DNA of 64,000 bases. Origin: an uncultured Alphaproteobacteria bacterium. Lineage in GTDB: Bacteria; Pseudomonadota; Alphaproteobacteria; HIMB59; GCA-002718135. The stretch is from the NCBI GenBank assembly GCA_902524385.1, contig CABZCZ010000004.1, positions 51,675-115,674 on the forward strand, in the 5' to 3' direction. Positions 38,776 through 49,257 of the stretch are shown piece by piece; within the stretch, counting starts at the first letter, position 1, and each line of letters begins with the position of its first letter. The notes under the pieces are model-generated. The model did no database searches and was not told the DNA's origin. It saw only the letters and a program-made list of their open reading frames with translations. The position numbers and the translations under genes are program-made.

Positions 38776-39848
38776 GATTTTAATAACTTTCTAAGCTTAC
38801 CTTCAGTTACATCATGGTCAATATAACATCCTTGTAGATGTCTAAAACCAGTATTTGGATCAAATTTAGTTCTTCCATGTAATAATCTCAAGTTATCAAA
38901 CATTGCAATCATTCCTTTAGATAATCTAAATTTAATTTTGAAATCATCAGAATTACAAAGTTTGAACATATATTTTCTAGCCTTATAATAAAGGTCGAGA
39001 TTATTTTCGTCTAATAATGGCACATAATCAAGTCTTCCACTAAATCGTATTTGTCTAAAGTTATTATAATGATCAAGTTCAATTAATTTTGCTTCATCAA
39101 CTAAAATAGTATCAATATCTGTAAATTTAAAAGTAACATTAGTTTTAGTTAATACTTCATAAAATTCAGGTTGGTTTTGTTTTAAAAAATTTGCAAGACT
39201 AAAACCATCAACTAAACTTGAATCTCCTCCTGTAGATTCATTTGCAATACAATGAAGTAATTGAATTCCAGGAACAGGCTTTCTATATGGGTTATCTGAA
39301 TGTGATGTTAACTCTAAAGCAGTATAGGCGAGATCATTTGGATTAGGTTTAGAAACGACATTAAATAATTTTCCAAAATTTGTTGATCTTACAGGACCTA
39401 ATTTTTCAGCAAAATTAATAACTTCATTTTCTTCTGCTTTTGTGTTTTTGATTATCACATAACCATATTGATAAAATACTTTAAGCATTTTGATTAGCTC
39501 ATCATCATTTTCAAAAATTTTATTATTATCAAAAATTTCAAGATTATGATTATTTATGTCCCATAACTTTTTTTCAGGTATGACATCAATATTTTTGATA
39601 TCATTATAAAGATCGTCGATATTATAAGATCCTTTTGCTCCATCACTAAATTCAACATTTAATATATTTTCATCTACACTATGAGTATTGATTAATAAAT
39701 TATCATCTAAGAGGCTTGGTTCATACAAACGTTGAAGATTATTTTGATCTATAAATTCGCTCCCATTTAATCTTTCTCGAAGCCAAATGCTATGAAGTTT
39801 AAACTCTGATAGTTTTCCATCATTAATACAAATAATTTTTTTTCTCAT
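38772..39848 (-). CDS. Gamma-butyrobetaine hydroxylase/TauD-like 2-oxoglutarate dioxygenase with N-terminal DUF971-like domain
   Basis: 'LHSIWLRERLNGSEFIDQNNLQRLYEPSLL' N-domain, 'ELTSHSDNPYRKPVPGIQLLHCIANESTGGDSSLVDGF', 'MIAMFDNLRLLHGRTKFD...RHLQGCYIDHD'. Confidence 0.88.
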   Translation of the reverse strand: MRKKIICINDGKLSEFKLHSIWLRERLNGSEFIDQNNLQRLYEPSLLDDNLLINTHSVDENILNVEFSDGAKGSYNIDDLYNDIKNIDVIPEKKLWDINNHNLEIFDNNKIFENDDELIKMLKVFYQYGYVIIKNTKAEENEVINFAEKLGPVRSTNFGKLFNVVSKPNPNDLAYTALELTSHSDNPYRKPVPGIQLLHCIANESTGGDSSLVDGFSLANFLKQNQPEFYEVLTKTNVTFKFTDIDTILVDEAKLIELDHYNNFRQIRFSGRLDYVPLLDENNLDLYYKARKYMFKLCNSDDFKIKFRLSKGMIAMFDNLRLLHGRTKFDPNTGFRHLQGCYIDHDVTEGKLRKLLKS

Positions 39849-39933
39849 TTGTTATTTTTTAATTAATTTTTAAATTTGTGTAAATTATAAAATATTGTAA
39901 AAATAAAAAAATAGTTGAGAAATAAATTGTTAA

Positions 39934-40764
39934 TTATTCTCCTAGTAGAGAGTCATCCAAAACTCTAGTTTCATATGCTGAATAAGAGTGCCAGCCATGT
40001 ACTGTTTGATCATAATCAATTACGCTACCTGTCATTAATCCAGATTCTTCTGAGCACATAAAAGCTAACCCTTTTGCAACATCATTAGGCTTAATCAATC
40101 TTTTAAATGGAACTTTTTTTTCTTCATCTTGCAGCCAATTAGGATTTTTTTTGTGAACTCTTGTCTGAACATCATGTTCAGCGGGAGTATCTGTCCATCC
40201 AATATTTAAGGCGTTTACTCTTATTTGATGACTGGCTACAGAATTTGCAATATTTTTTGTCATTGTAGCAAGAGCGGCTTTTGAACCGCTATAAGCAACA
40301 ATAAATGGCATACCACTATACATTGCCATCGATAATACATTTGCAATTGTTCCTTTATTATTATCTCTAATCATTATTTTAATTGTCTCTTGCATTAATA
40401 TGAAAGGTGCACGAGTATTGATATTATAATTATTTTCATAATTTTCTAGAGTAGCACTAAGAATTGTTCCTCTTTCTGTATATCCAGCAACGTTAATTAA
40501 AGAATTTATTGTTCCAAATTTTTTATCAGTTTCAGAAACAATTTTTTTACAATCATCAACATTTTTAAGATCTGCCTTTATATATAAACACTCAGTGCCT
40601 AGTTTTTCAATCTGATTTTTAACTTCAAGACCTTTATTTTCTTGTCTACCACAAATTGTAATAGCTTTGGCACCTCTACTTGCTAATAGTCTCGCTGTTT
40701 CAGCACCACTACCCTGTGTGCTTCCTGTAACTATAATCACCTTATTTTTAAATTGTTCATTCAT
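39934..40764 (-). CDS. Short-chain dehydrogenase/reductase
   Basis: 'KVIIVTGSTQGSGAETARLLASRGAKAITICGR', 'YSGSKAALATMTKNIA', 'VNALNIGWTDTPAE'. Confidence 0.92.
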   Translation of the reverse strand: MNEQFKNKVIIVTGSTQGSGAETARLLASRGAKAITICGRQENKGLEVKNQIEKLGTECLYIKADLKNVDDCKKIVSETDKKFGTINSLINVAGYTERGTILSATLENYENNYNINTRAPFILMQETIKIMIRDNNKGTIANVLSMAMYSGMPFIVAYSGSKAALATMTKNIANSVASHQIRVNALNIGWTDTPAEHDVQTRVHKKNPNWLQDEEKKVPFKRLIKPNDVAKGLAFMCSEESGLMTGSVIDYDQTVHGWHSYSAYETRVLDDSLLGE

Positions 40765-40779
40765 AAAAATTATCTATAT

Positions 40780-41781
40780 CTAAAATTTTGGTTTTACAAC
40801 TTTGTTTGATTTTACTGATTTAGTGGCTGAATTGGCAAGAATTAAAGCATTCTTCCCGTCTTCAAAAGTAACTAATGTATTTTTTTTATTTTTTATTGAT
40901 TTAATAAATTGATCTAATTGTATTTGATAGGCATCCTCGTATCTTTCAATAAAAAAGTTTTTAATAGGTTTTTTTGCAAATGATAAATTTTGATTATAAT
41001 AATTAATATCATTATTCGGAACATTATCAGAAATTAACATACCATTACTTCCAAAAACTTCGAGTCTTTGATCATACCCATAGACAGCTCTTCTAGAATT
41101 ATTTATATGAACTAAAACACCTTTTTTTGATTTCATAAAACACATAGTTGTGTCATAATCTTCTGTAACCTTAAAATCATTTGATACATTAACAGAACCT
41201 TGTGCAAAAACTTCAACAATAGGATCATTGTTGAGTATAAATCTTGCTAAATCAAAATCATGAATTGAACAATCTCTAAAAATTCCTCCAGATTGTCTTA
41301 AATAATCAATTCCAGGTGGGGCTGGATCCCTACTTGTAATTACAATCATTTCAATTTTTCCAATCTTTCCTGATAGCACCTCACCCTGAACTTTATTATG
41401 ATTAGGATCAAATCTTCGATTAAAACCAATTTGAATAATTGGATTATATTTTTTAATTTTTTGCCAACATTTGTTTACTTTATTTATATCCAAATCAATT
41501 GGCTTTTCACATAATATAGCTTTTTTTGACTCTGCTCCCAAAGCAATATAATCTGTGTGAGTTGGGGTAGCAGATGCAATTAAAATTGCATTGATTTTAT
41601 CTGAATAAATTGCTTCCTTTGCAGTCTTTGCAACTTCACATCTATATTTTTTTGCAATTTTTTTAGCAGAGCTTGTATCGATATCATAAACATATTTAAG
41701 GTTTGCCTCAGGATGAGAATTTATGATTTGTGCATGAAATTTCCCAATCCTTCCAGTTCCTAATAAGGCAAAATTAATCAT
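40780..41781 (-). CDS. Gfo/Idh/MocA oxidoreductase (inositol 2-dehydrogenase-like)
   Basis: 'FALLGTGRIGKFHAQIINSHPEANLKYVYD', 'LCEKPIDLDINKV', 'QIGFNRRFDPNHNKVQGEVLSGKIGKIEMIVITSRDPAPP', 'DCSIHDFDLARFI'. Confidence 0.92.
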   Translation of the reverse strand: MINFALLGTGRIGKFHAQIINSHPEANLKYVYDIDTSSAKKIAKKYRCEVAKTAKEAIYSDKINAILIASATPTHTDYIALGAESKKAILCEKPIDLDINKVNKCWQKIKKYNPIIQIGFNRRFDPNHNKVQGEVLSGKIGKIEMIVITSRDPAPPGIDYLRQSGGIFRDCSIHDFDLARFILNNDPIVEVFAQGSVNVSNDFKVTEDYDTTMCFMKSKKGVLVHINNSRRAVYGYDQRLEVFGSNGMLISDNVPNNDINYYNQNLSFAKKPIKNFFIERYEDAYQIQLDQFIKSIKNKKNTLVTFEDGKNALILANSATKSVKSNKVVKPKF

Positions 41782-41782
41782 T

Positions 41783-42973
41783 TTAGAGTTTTACCCATCG
41801 AGAATTCAAATTAGAAGATTGTTTTGCGGCATAAATAAATTTAACACCAGCAACACCATCATCAATAGTTGGGAAGGAATATTTTTTATTTTTATTGTGA
41901 ATCTGATCAGCAAATTCTGAATAAATATTTGCAAAAGCTTCAAAAAAACCCTCCGGATGACCAGCAGCTATTCTTGAAGAGGAAAGCGAAAAATTAGATA
42001 CTAATTTACTTGCTCTTGTAATAAGTTTCATTGGCTTATCTAGTTCTGTAAACTTTAGATTATTTGGATCGTCCTGTAACCACTCTATTGAACCTTTTGT
42101 TCCATATACTCTTATTTTTAAACCATTTTCTCCACCAGTTGCAGCAGACGATACCCAGATTATTCCTCTTGCCTTATTGCGCATTCTTAATAAAACAAAA
42201 GCATTATCATCTACTGAAATTTCTGAAGATAATGAATTTACTTCTGCTGAAATTTCATTTGCTTCTAATCCGGTCACATATCTCAACAAATGATACGCAT
42301 GAGTTCCAATTTCAGATAATATCATTGAGGGTCCAGATTGTTTTTTATCTAATCTCCATTTTAATGTTGCCTTTTCATCTTTCTTTTTTACCCCGACCGT
42401 ATAACCTTGGGGATACTCAACATTAATTAAATTAATTTTTCCTAATTTATGATTAGAAATAATATTTTTTGCTTCTCTTAGCATTGGGTAACTTGAGTAA
42501 TTGTGTGTTAATGCAAATACAATTTTATTTTTTAAAATAACTTTTTTTAATTTAACAGCATCCTCAACTGTTGCAGTTAAAGGCTTGTCACAAATAATAT
42601 GTATACCTTTTTCAATAAATTCTTTTGCTATCTTATAATGATCACCCGATGGGGTCATAATTCCAAGAGCTTGAATGCCATCATTTCTTTTTGACTCTGC
42701 TGCAGCCATAGACTTATAATCACTGTAACAACGATCATCAGTTAAACCTAATGATGAACCAAAAGATTTAGATTTTTTTTTGTCTTTTGAAAATATTCCA
42801 GCAACAAATTCAAATTTATTATCAAATCTTGCTGATAACCTATGTGTGTATCCAATAAATGAATTAGGTCCTCCACCAATAAAACCAATTCGGATTTTGC
42901 TTTTATTATTTAAAGTATCATTTCTGAGTAAGTCTAATCTACCAAAAGCAATTTTGGATTTTTTTTTCATCAA
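41783..42973 (-). CDS. Gfo/Idh/MocA oxidoreductase
   Basis: 'IRIGFIGGGPNSFIGYTHRLSARFDNKFEFVAGIFS', 'IICDKPLTATVEDAVKLK', 'SEIGTHAYHLLRYVTGLE'. Confidence 0.92.
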   Translation of the reverse strand: MMKKKSKIAFGRLDLLRNDTLNNKSKIRIGFIGGGPNSFIGYTHRLSARFDNKFEFVAGIFSKDKKKSKSFGSSLGLTDDRCYSDYKSMAAAESKRNDGIQALGIMTPSGDHYKIAKEFIEKGIHIICDKPLTATVEDAVKLKKVILKNKIVFALTHNYSSYPMLREAKNIISNHKLGKINLINVEYPQGYTVGVKKKDEKATLKWRLDKKQSGPSMILSEIGTHAYHLLRYVTGLEANEISAEVNSLSSEISVDDNAFVLLRMRNKARGIIWVSSAATGGENGLKIRVYGTKGSIEWLQDDPNNLKFTELDKPMKLITRASKLVSNFSLSSSRIAAGHPEGFFEAFANIYSEFADQIHNKNKKYSFPTIDDGVAGVKFIYAAKQSSNLNSRWVKL

Positions 42974-43740
42974 TTAACTATGCCGCCATCAATTACATAA
43001 TTCTGTGCAGTACAACCAGAACTTTGATCAGATGCAAAAAACAAAACTGGTTTTGATATATCTTCTGGCATAAGCATTCTCTTTATACATTGTCTCTCAA
43101 GTTGGGTTTTTTCAATTTCTGGAGTAAGCCATAATTTTTTTTGCCTCTCCGTAATGATCCAGCCAGGTACAATACAATTTACTCTAATATTATAGATTCC
43201 TAAATCTCTTGCTAAAGTTCTTGTTAAACCCATAATGGCAGATTTTGCAGTGGTATATCCAGCCATACCGCCTTGCGAAATCATCCATGAAAAACTTCCT
43301 ATATTTACAATGGAACCTTTACCTAAATATTTCATATCTTTATAGACAGCTTGAGTAGCAAAAAAATAATGTCTCAAGTTAATATTCATTCTATCATCCC
43401 AGTATTCAGGAGTGACACTATCTAAATCATGTCTTTCATCATTTGCAGCATTATTTACTAGAATTGAAATTGGACCAATTTCTTTTTTTACTTTTTCTAA
43501 TGAACTTTTAAGTTGTTCTATATTTTTTAAATCACATTTTACAAATAGACTATCAACATCATATTTGTTTTTGATTTTTTTTGTTAACTCATTACCTAAA
43601 TCATTATTTATGTCTAAAAATGCAACTTTTGATTTTTGAGAAACAAATTGTTCGACGATACTTTCCCCAATTCCTGAGGCGCCCCCCGTAATAAGAACTA
43701 CTCTATCTTTAAGTGATGGATAAGTTGCAATTTCGTTCAT
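42970..43740 (-). CDS. Short-chain dehydrogenase/reductase
   Basis: 'DRVVLITGGASGIGESIVEQF', 'YTTAKSAIMGLTRTLARDLG', 'VNCIVPGWIITERQKKLW'. Confidence 0.93.
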   Translation of the reverse strand: MNEIATYPSLKDRVVLITGGASGIGESIVEQFVSQKSKVAFLDINNDLGNELTKKIKNKYDVDSLFVKCDLKNIEQLKSSLEKVKKEIGPISILVNNAANDERHDLDSVTPEYWDDRMNINLRHYFFATQAVYKDMKYLGKGSIVNIGSFSWMISQGGMAGYTTAKSAIMGLTRTLARDLGIYNIRVNCIVPGWIITERQKKLWLTPEIEKTQLERQCIKRMLMPEDISKPVLFFASDQSSGCTAQNYVIDGGIVN

Positions 43741-43755
43741 GATTATTTATGTTAT

Positions 43756-45273
43756 ATGTTTAACAACAATATGTTTAACATAATCAAATTAAATGAAAAA
43801 GATAATATTGGAATTGCTCCAATGGATATTCCTCAAAATATTAATATAAATTATGGAATTAGATCAATTGATAACATTCCCTATGGCCATAAAATTTCTT
43901 TAAAAAAAATTAAAAGTGGTGATTTTATTTTTAAGTATGGACAAATAATTGGAGTATCTAACCAAAATATAGAACCAGGCGAGCATGTACATTCACATAA
44001 TATGGGGTATAGTGATTTTAAAAGAGAATATACACGTAATAATTTTAAAAATGATATTATCAAAAATGAAAAAACAGAATACTTTAAAGGTTTCAAAAGA
44101 AATAATGGATCATCAGGTACTAGGAATTATATAGGTTTAATTAGTACAGTTAATTGTTCTGCAACTGTTGTTAAAAAAATATCAGACAAAATAAATAATT
44201 ATTTAAAAGATAATAATTTTGAAAATATTGATGGAGCGGTTTGTTTAAAACATTCATCAGGTTGTGGCATGAATACTTCTGGATACGCTATGAGCGTATT
44301 TAACAGAACTATAGAAGGTTTTAAAATTCATCCAAACTTTGGAAAAGTTTTTGTTATCGGATTAGGATGCGAATGTGCTCAAATAAGTTTGTATAACAAT
44401 GATCAGGAAAAAAGAAATATTGAATATTTGAACATTCAAGATGAAGGTGGAACAAATGAAATAATAAAGAAAGTGACTTCAAAAGTTATTAATCAACTAA
44501 ATCAAATTAATAGTATTTCTAGAACAAATATTCCCATTTCAGAACTAACAGTTGCTTTGCAATGTGGTGGTTCAGATTCGTATTCTGGGATAACTGCAAA
44601 TCCCGCACTAGGCTTTGCTTCAGACATGATTATTGATCATGGTGGAACAACATTACTATCAGAGACTCCAGAAATATATGGAGCAGAACATTTATTATTT
44701 GAAAAATCATCAAACGAAAAAAATATAGAAAAACTAAACAAACAAATTGAATGGTGGAAAAAATATGTTGCTAGCAACGATAGCACATTAGATAATAATC
44801 CAAGTCCTGGTAATAAAAAAGGAGGTTTAACTACAATTCTGGAAAAATCATTAGGTGCAGTATCCAAAGCAGGTAATAGAAATATGGTTGATGTTCTCGA
44901 TTATGCTGAACAGGTAAAAACCAAAGGTTTTAACTTTATGAATTCTCCAGGTTACGATCCTGTATCTGTAACTGGTCAAGTTGCTTCTGGCGCTAATGTT
45001 ATTTGTTTTACTACTGGTCGAGGTTCATGCTTTGGATTTAAACCCACTCCAAGTATTAAAATAGCTACAAATACAAATATGTATAATAAACTTAGTGAAG
45101 ATATGGACATCAATGCTGGTACTATTATGGATAACGTTGCAAGTGTTAATGAGGTTGGCAAAGAAATATTTGATAAAATAATTTCAATTGCCTCAGGTGA
45201 AAAATCAAAGAGTGAAATAAATGATTATGGTGATGATGAATTTAATCCTTGGATAATTGGAGCAACATTATAA
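43756..45273 (+). CDS. Altronate/galactarate dehydratase family (UxaA-like, with N-terminal SAF-type domain)
   Basis: 'FKRNNGSSGTRNYIGLISTVNCSATVVKKI', 'LKHSSGCGM', 'ALQCGGSDSYSGITANPALGFASDMIIDHGGTTLLSETPEIYGAEHLL', 'NPSPGNKKGGLTTILEKSLGAVSKAG'. Confidence 0.93.
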   Translation: MFNNNMFNIIKLNEKDNIGIAPMDIPQNININYGIRSIDNIPYGHKISLKKIKSGDFIFKYGQIIGVSNQNIEPGEHVHSHNMGYSDFKREYTRNNFKNDIIKNEKTEYFKGFKRNNGSSGTRNYIGLISTVNCSATVVKKISDKINNYLKDNNFENIDGAVCLKHSSGCGMNTSGYAMSVFNRTIEGFKIHPNFGKVFVIGLGCECAQISLYNNDQEKRNIEYLNIQDEGGTNEIIKKVTSKVINQLNQINSISRTNIPISELTVALQCGGSDSYSGITANPALGFASDMIIDHGGTTLLSETPEIYGAEHLLFEKSSNEKNIEKLNKQIEWWKKYVASNDSTLDNNPSPGNKKGGLTTILEKSLGAVSKAGNRNMVDVLDYAEQVKTKGFNFMNSPGYDPVSVTGQVASGANVICFTTGRGSCFGFKPTPSIKIATNTNMYNKLSEDMDINAGTIMDNVASVNEVGKEIFDKIISIASGEKSKSEINDYGDDEFNPWIIGATL

Positions 45274-45275
45274 AT

Positions 45276-46424
45276 TTATAAATCACCTTTAAATGAATTA
45301 ACATACATTTTTAAAAAATCCTCTGCATTAACTGGTATAGGATTTGTACTTGTGGAAGGATCATTAAAAGCCATTAAACTCATTTTTTCTAAATTTTTGT
45401 CATCATCAATTATTTCACTTAAAGTATGAGGAATATTTAAATTTGATCTAAGCTCTAAAATCCAATCCATAAAATTATTAAATGTTGCTGATTTTAAATT
45501 TATATATCTTGAAATATCAATAATTTTTTCTTCAATACCTTTTTTATTATATTGTAAAACATATGGCATAAATACTGCATTAGTTAATCCATGATGTGTA
45601 TTATAAATTGCACCAACAGGATGACTTAAAGAATGGATAGCACCTAAACCTTTTTGAAAAGCTATTGAACCCATAGAAGAAGATGCTAGCATATGCGATC
45701 TAGCTTCTAGGTTTGATCCATTATTAAAAGCAAGAACAAGATTATTTTTTACTAATCTAATACCCTCTAATGCAATACCTTGCGAATAAGGATGGAAAAT
45801 ATTCGACAAATATGCTTCTAAGCAATGAGCTAGTGCATCCATTCCTGTAAAGGCGGTTAAATTTGCAGGGAGTGGAATTGTCAAATTTGGATCAAGAATA
45901 ACAATTGATGGAAGCATTTTTGGATGAAAAATTATTTTTTTTTCTTGTGTTTGTTCGTTAGTAAAGACTGATGCTCTTCCAGTTTCAGAACCTGTTCCAG
46001 CTGTAGTAGGTAGGGCAATTATAGGAAAAATTGAATCTGCATTAGCTCTAGTCCACCAATCACCAATATCTTCAAAATCCCAGATTGGTCTTTTTTGCTT
46101 GGCCATGAATGCTATTGCCTTTCCAGTATCCATACCTGAGCCTCCTCCAACAGCTATTACGCCATCATGTTGATTTTCATTAAATGCTTTAACACCATCT
46201 TCAACATTTTTACCTGTAGGATTTGATTTTACATCACTAAAAACAAATGCTTTTTTATCTAAAGAATCATTTAGCTTATTAATAATGTTTGTTTTTAGTA
46301 TTCCATTATCAGTAACTATTAATGGATTTTGAATATTTAATTCATTACAGGCTTTTTGTATTTCAACTATTCTATCAACGCCAAACCAGATTGTAGTAGG
46401 ATAATTCCAATTTATATTTTTCAT
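45276..46424 (-). CDS. Iron-containing alcohol dehydrogenase
   Basis: 'WFGVDRIVEIQKACNELNIQNPLIVTDNGI', 'GVIAVGGGSGMDTGKAIAFMA', 'LPTTAGTGSETGRASV', 'GMDALAHCLEAYLS', 'GAIHSLSHPVGAIYNTHHG'. Confidence 0.94.
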   Translation of the reverse strand: MKNINWNYPTTIWFGVDRIVEIQKACNELNIQNPLIVTDNGILKTNIINKLNDSLDKKAFVFSDVKSNPTGKNVEDGVKAFNENQHDGVIAVGGGSGMDTGKAIAFMAKQKRPIWDFEDIGDWWTRANADSIFPIIALPTTAGTGSETGRASVFTNEQTQEKKIIFHPKMLPSIVILDPNLTIPLPANLTAFTGMDALAHCLEAYLSNIFHPYSQGIALEGIRLVKNNLVLAFNNGSNLEARSHMLASSSMGSIAFQKGLGAIHSLSHPVGAIYNTHHGLTNAVFMPYVLQYNKKGIEEKIIDISRYINLKSATFNNFMDWILELRSNLNIPHTLSEIIDDDKNLEKMSLMAFNDPSTSTNPIPVNAEDFLKMYVNSFKGDL

Positions 46425-46428
46425 AAAT

Positions 46429-47805
46429 TTAAATATTTCTTATATGATAACTTTTTGCTCTTGTTAAATGATCAAATCCTAGAACAGATAAAGTAACGCC
46501 GATTCCAGTATCTTTTACACCAGTCCATGCTAAGCCTGGATCTAAGTAATCACATCTATTCATAAAAAAAGTTCCTGTTTCAACATTTTTTCCAAAATTT
46601 TCTGCAAAAGACTTTTCATTTGTCCAAATACTTGCTGTTAATCCATAAGAACTATCATTCATTAGAGATAAAGCTTCATTTTCATTTTCTACTTTCATTA
46701 TTCCAACCGAAGGACCAAATATTTCTTCCATCATATATTTCATCGAATGATCGACATTGATAAGTGCACTAGGGCTTACATAACAATTATTACCATCATC
46801 TAAATTAAATTTTTTTTTATCTATAATGTTCTTTCCACCTTGACTAATTGCGTTTTTTACTTCAGATCTAATATTATTTGCAGCAGATTGCTTCACTACT
46901 GGACCTAAATTTGTCTCCATCTCTAGTGGATTTCCTAAAACATATTTCTCAGTTACATCTTTAAATTTTTCTACAAATGTATTGTATATTTTTTTATCAA
47001 CATAAATTCTTTCAATGCCGCAACAAGATTGACCAGAATTGAAGTATGATCCATCAACTAAATTTTCAACAGCATGATCTAAGTCACAATCAGCTCTAAC
47101 ATAAGCAGGATCTTTTCCACCTAACTCTAAACCAGCTCCAATAAATCTGGTGCCTATAGATTTTTTTATTTGTTTTCCTCCACTTACAGAACCTGTAAAT
47201 AAAACATGATTAATTCTTGAATCTGAAATTATTCTTGATGTTTGATCATGAGCTAAATGTAAATACTGAAAAATATTTTTAGGTAATGAAGATTGTTTAG
47301 CTGCCTCATATAATTCTTCAGCACAGAGTGGGGTTTGAGAAGAATGTTTTAATATAACTGCATTACCTGCAAGTAAACTTGGTACAATTGAATTAACAGA
47401 AGTGTTGAAAGGGTAATTCCATGGCGCAATTACAAATATAGTTCCTAGGGGTTCTTTTTTTATATAATTATCAAATTCATCATTTTTAATTGAAACAACT
47501 CTTGATAATGCTCTATCAGCATTTTCAATCATATAACGAGCTCTTTCTTCAAAACCTCGCATCTCTCCTGGGCACTGTGCTATAGGTCTGCCTATTTGCT
47601 TACATAAATTACTAGAAACATCCTTATTTTTTAAAAATATTTCTACAAAATTTAAAACTGACTTTTTTCTTTCTTCTAGAGATATATTTTTCCAATACTC
47701 TCTTACAGAATAAGAATTGCTGAGACTTTTTTCAATATCTTCTTCTGTTGCATATTCTCTTTTAACTAAGACAGAGTTGTCTATTGGAGTAATAGTCTCA
47801 AACAT
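46429..47805 (-). CDS. NAD-dependent aldehyde dehydrogenase
   Basis: 'IFVIAPWNYPFNTSVNSIVPSLLAGNAVILKHSSQTP', 'LFTGSVSGGKQIKKSI', 'LELGGKDPAYVRADCDLDHAVE', 'NSGQSCCGIERIYV'. Confidence 0.93.
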   Translation of the reverse strand: MFETITPIDNSVLVKREYATEEDIEKSLSNSYSVREYWKNISLEERKKSVLNFVEIFLKNKDVSSNLCKQIGRPIAQCPGEMRGFEERARYMIENADRALSRVVSIKNDEFDNYIKKEPLGTIFVIAPWNYPFNTSVNSIVPSLLAGNAVILKHSSQTPLCAEELYEAAKQSSLPKNIFQYLHLAHDQTSRIISDSRINHVLFTGSVSGGKQIKKSIGTRFIGAGLELGGKDPAYVRADCDLDHAVENLVDGSYFNSGQSCCGIERIYVDKKIYNTFVEKFKDVTEKYVLGNPLEMETNLGPVVKQSAANNIRSEVKNAISQGGKNIIDKKKFNLDDGNNCYVSPSALINVDHSMKYMMEEIFGPSVGIMKVENENEALSLMNDSSYGLTASIWTNEKSFAENFGKNVETGTFFMNRCDYLDPGLAWTGVKDTGIGVTLSVLGFDHLTRAKSYHIRNI

Positions 47806-47814
47806 TTAGTAAAA

Positions 47815-49173
47815 TTATCCTCGTTCGAAATATCTTCGTAATTGCCAATCGTTAACTGAACCATCATAATTTTTTTGCTCCCATTCAGCAGCATGGATAT
47901 AATGATCAAGTACATCTTGTGGAAATATCTCTTTTAAAAATTTAGATTTTTTAGCAAGTTGGATTGCTTCGTGAAGTGTTTTAGGAACTTCATTTACTTT
48001 TTTCTCATAAATATTCCCTGAATAAGGTTTATCTAATTTAAGTTTATTTTTAATACCGTATAAACCAGCACCAACTAAAGCTGCAAAAGAAAGATAAGGA
48101 TTAACATCCGCTCCTGGGACTCGACATTCAATTCTTATGGATGATCCATGACCAGCCAGTCTAAACCCAGCAGTACGATTATCAATTCCCCAAACAGATT
48201 TTGTAGGAGCAAATGATCCATCTTGAAATCTTTTATAAGAATTAATATTTGGTGCTAAAAAAATTGAAATATCTGGTAATAATTTAATTTGTCCCGCAAG
48301 ATAACTTTTAAAAATATCAGACATTCCATATTTATCCTTAGGGTTATAAAAAATATTTTTTTTTGTTTTCTTATCGAATAAAGAGTTATGAATATGACAT
48401 GAACTTCCGCAAACTTCTTTGTTATATTTAGCCATAAAGGTTACGGCTTTATTATGTTTATAAGCAATTTCTTTTGTCGCATTTTTAATTAAAATATGAT
48501 TGTCAGCCATGTTTAATGCATCGGAAAAAACAACATTGATTTCTTCTTGTCCTGGAGCTGCTTCACCCTTTGAACATTCTACATAAATTCCACTATCTAG
48601 AAGAGAATTTCTTAATTCCTGCATCACATCCTCTTCTTTCGTAGTTTGGAAAATCATGTAATCTTCAATGTACCAAGAAGACTCTTTAAGTTTTGTATAA
48701 CTATTATTATGAATTTCTTCATAAGTTTGATTAAAAAGAAAAAATTCTAATTCTGAACCAACCATAGATTGAAATCCCATTTTGTCCACCTTAGCTAAAA
48801 CATCTTTTAATATCTGTCTTGTTGAATGAATAAGTGATTTTTTTCCTGAATGATCTAAACAATCACATATTACAATAGCTGTTTTATTTAACCAATTTGC
48901 GATCTTTATCGTTTTGAGATCTGGAATTACAGTCATATCTCCATAACCAGTATCCCATGAAGAGGATTTATATCCGGGTACAGTGAACATATCCATATCG
49001 ACGGTATAGAGATAGTCGCACATATGCGTTTCTTTATAAACATAATCAATAAAAGCTTTTCCAGTAACTCTTTTACCATTTAGTCGACCTTGCATATCTG
49101 ATACACAAACTAAAACTGTATCTATTTCTTTTTTTGTTATTAGTTTTTTTAACTGATTAAATGTGATACTCAT
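47815..49173 (-). CDS. Glutamine synthetase-family protein (PuuA/gamma-glutamylpolyamine synthetase-like)
   Basis: 'GSELEFFLFNQTYEEI', 'EAAPGQEEINVVFSDALNMADNHILIKNATKEIAYKHNKAVTFMAKY', 'GSSCHIHNSL', 'NRTAGFRLAG..SIRIECRVPGADVNPYLSFAALVGAGLYGI'. Confidence 0.88.
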   Translation of the reverse strand: MSITFNQLKKLITKKEIDTVLVCVSDMQGRLNGKRVTGKAFIDYVYKETHMCDYLYTVDMDMFTVPGYKSSSWDTGYGDMTVIPDLKTIKIANWLNKTAIVICDCLDHSGKKSLIHSTRQILKDVLAKVDKMGFQSMVGSELEFFLFNQTYEEIHNNSYTKLKESSWYIEDYMIFQTTKEEDVMQELRNSLLDSGIYVECSKGEAAPGQEEINVVFSDALNMADNHILIKNATKEIAYKHNKAVTFMAKYNKEVCGSSCHIHNSLFDKKTKKNIFYNPKDKYGMSDIFKSYLAGQIKLLPDISIFLAPNINSYKRFQDGSFAPTKSVWGIDNRTAGFRLAGHGSSIRIECRVPGADVNPYLSFAALVGAGLYGIKNKLKLDKPYSGNIYEKKVNEVPKTLHEAIQLAKKSKFLKEIFPQDVLDHYIHAAEWEQKNYDGSVNDWQLRRYFERG

Positions 49174-49257
49174 CTTTCTTAAAATTAAATTTGTATCATT
49201 TTCATATCCTAAATGATAAAGAATGAAACAAAAATAATTAATTAAAAAACGAAGAAA

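Noticed and set aside
42064-42426. 120-aa Leu/His-rich plus-strand ORF
   Set aside because: Antisense shadow of the Gfo/Idh gene at 41783-42973; low-complexity translation and no family resemblance.
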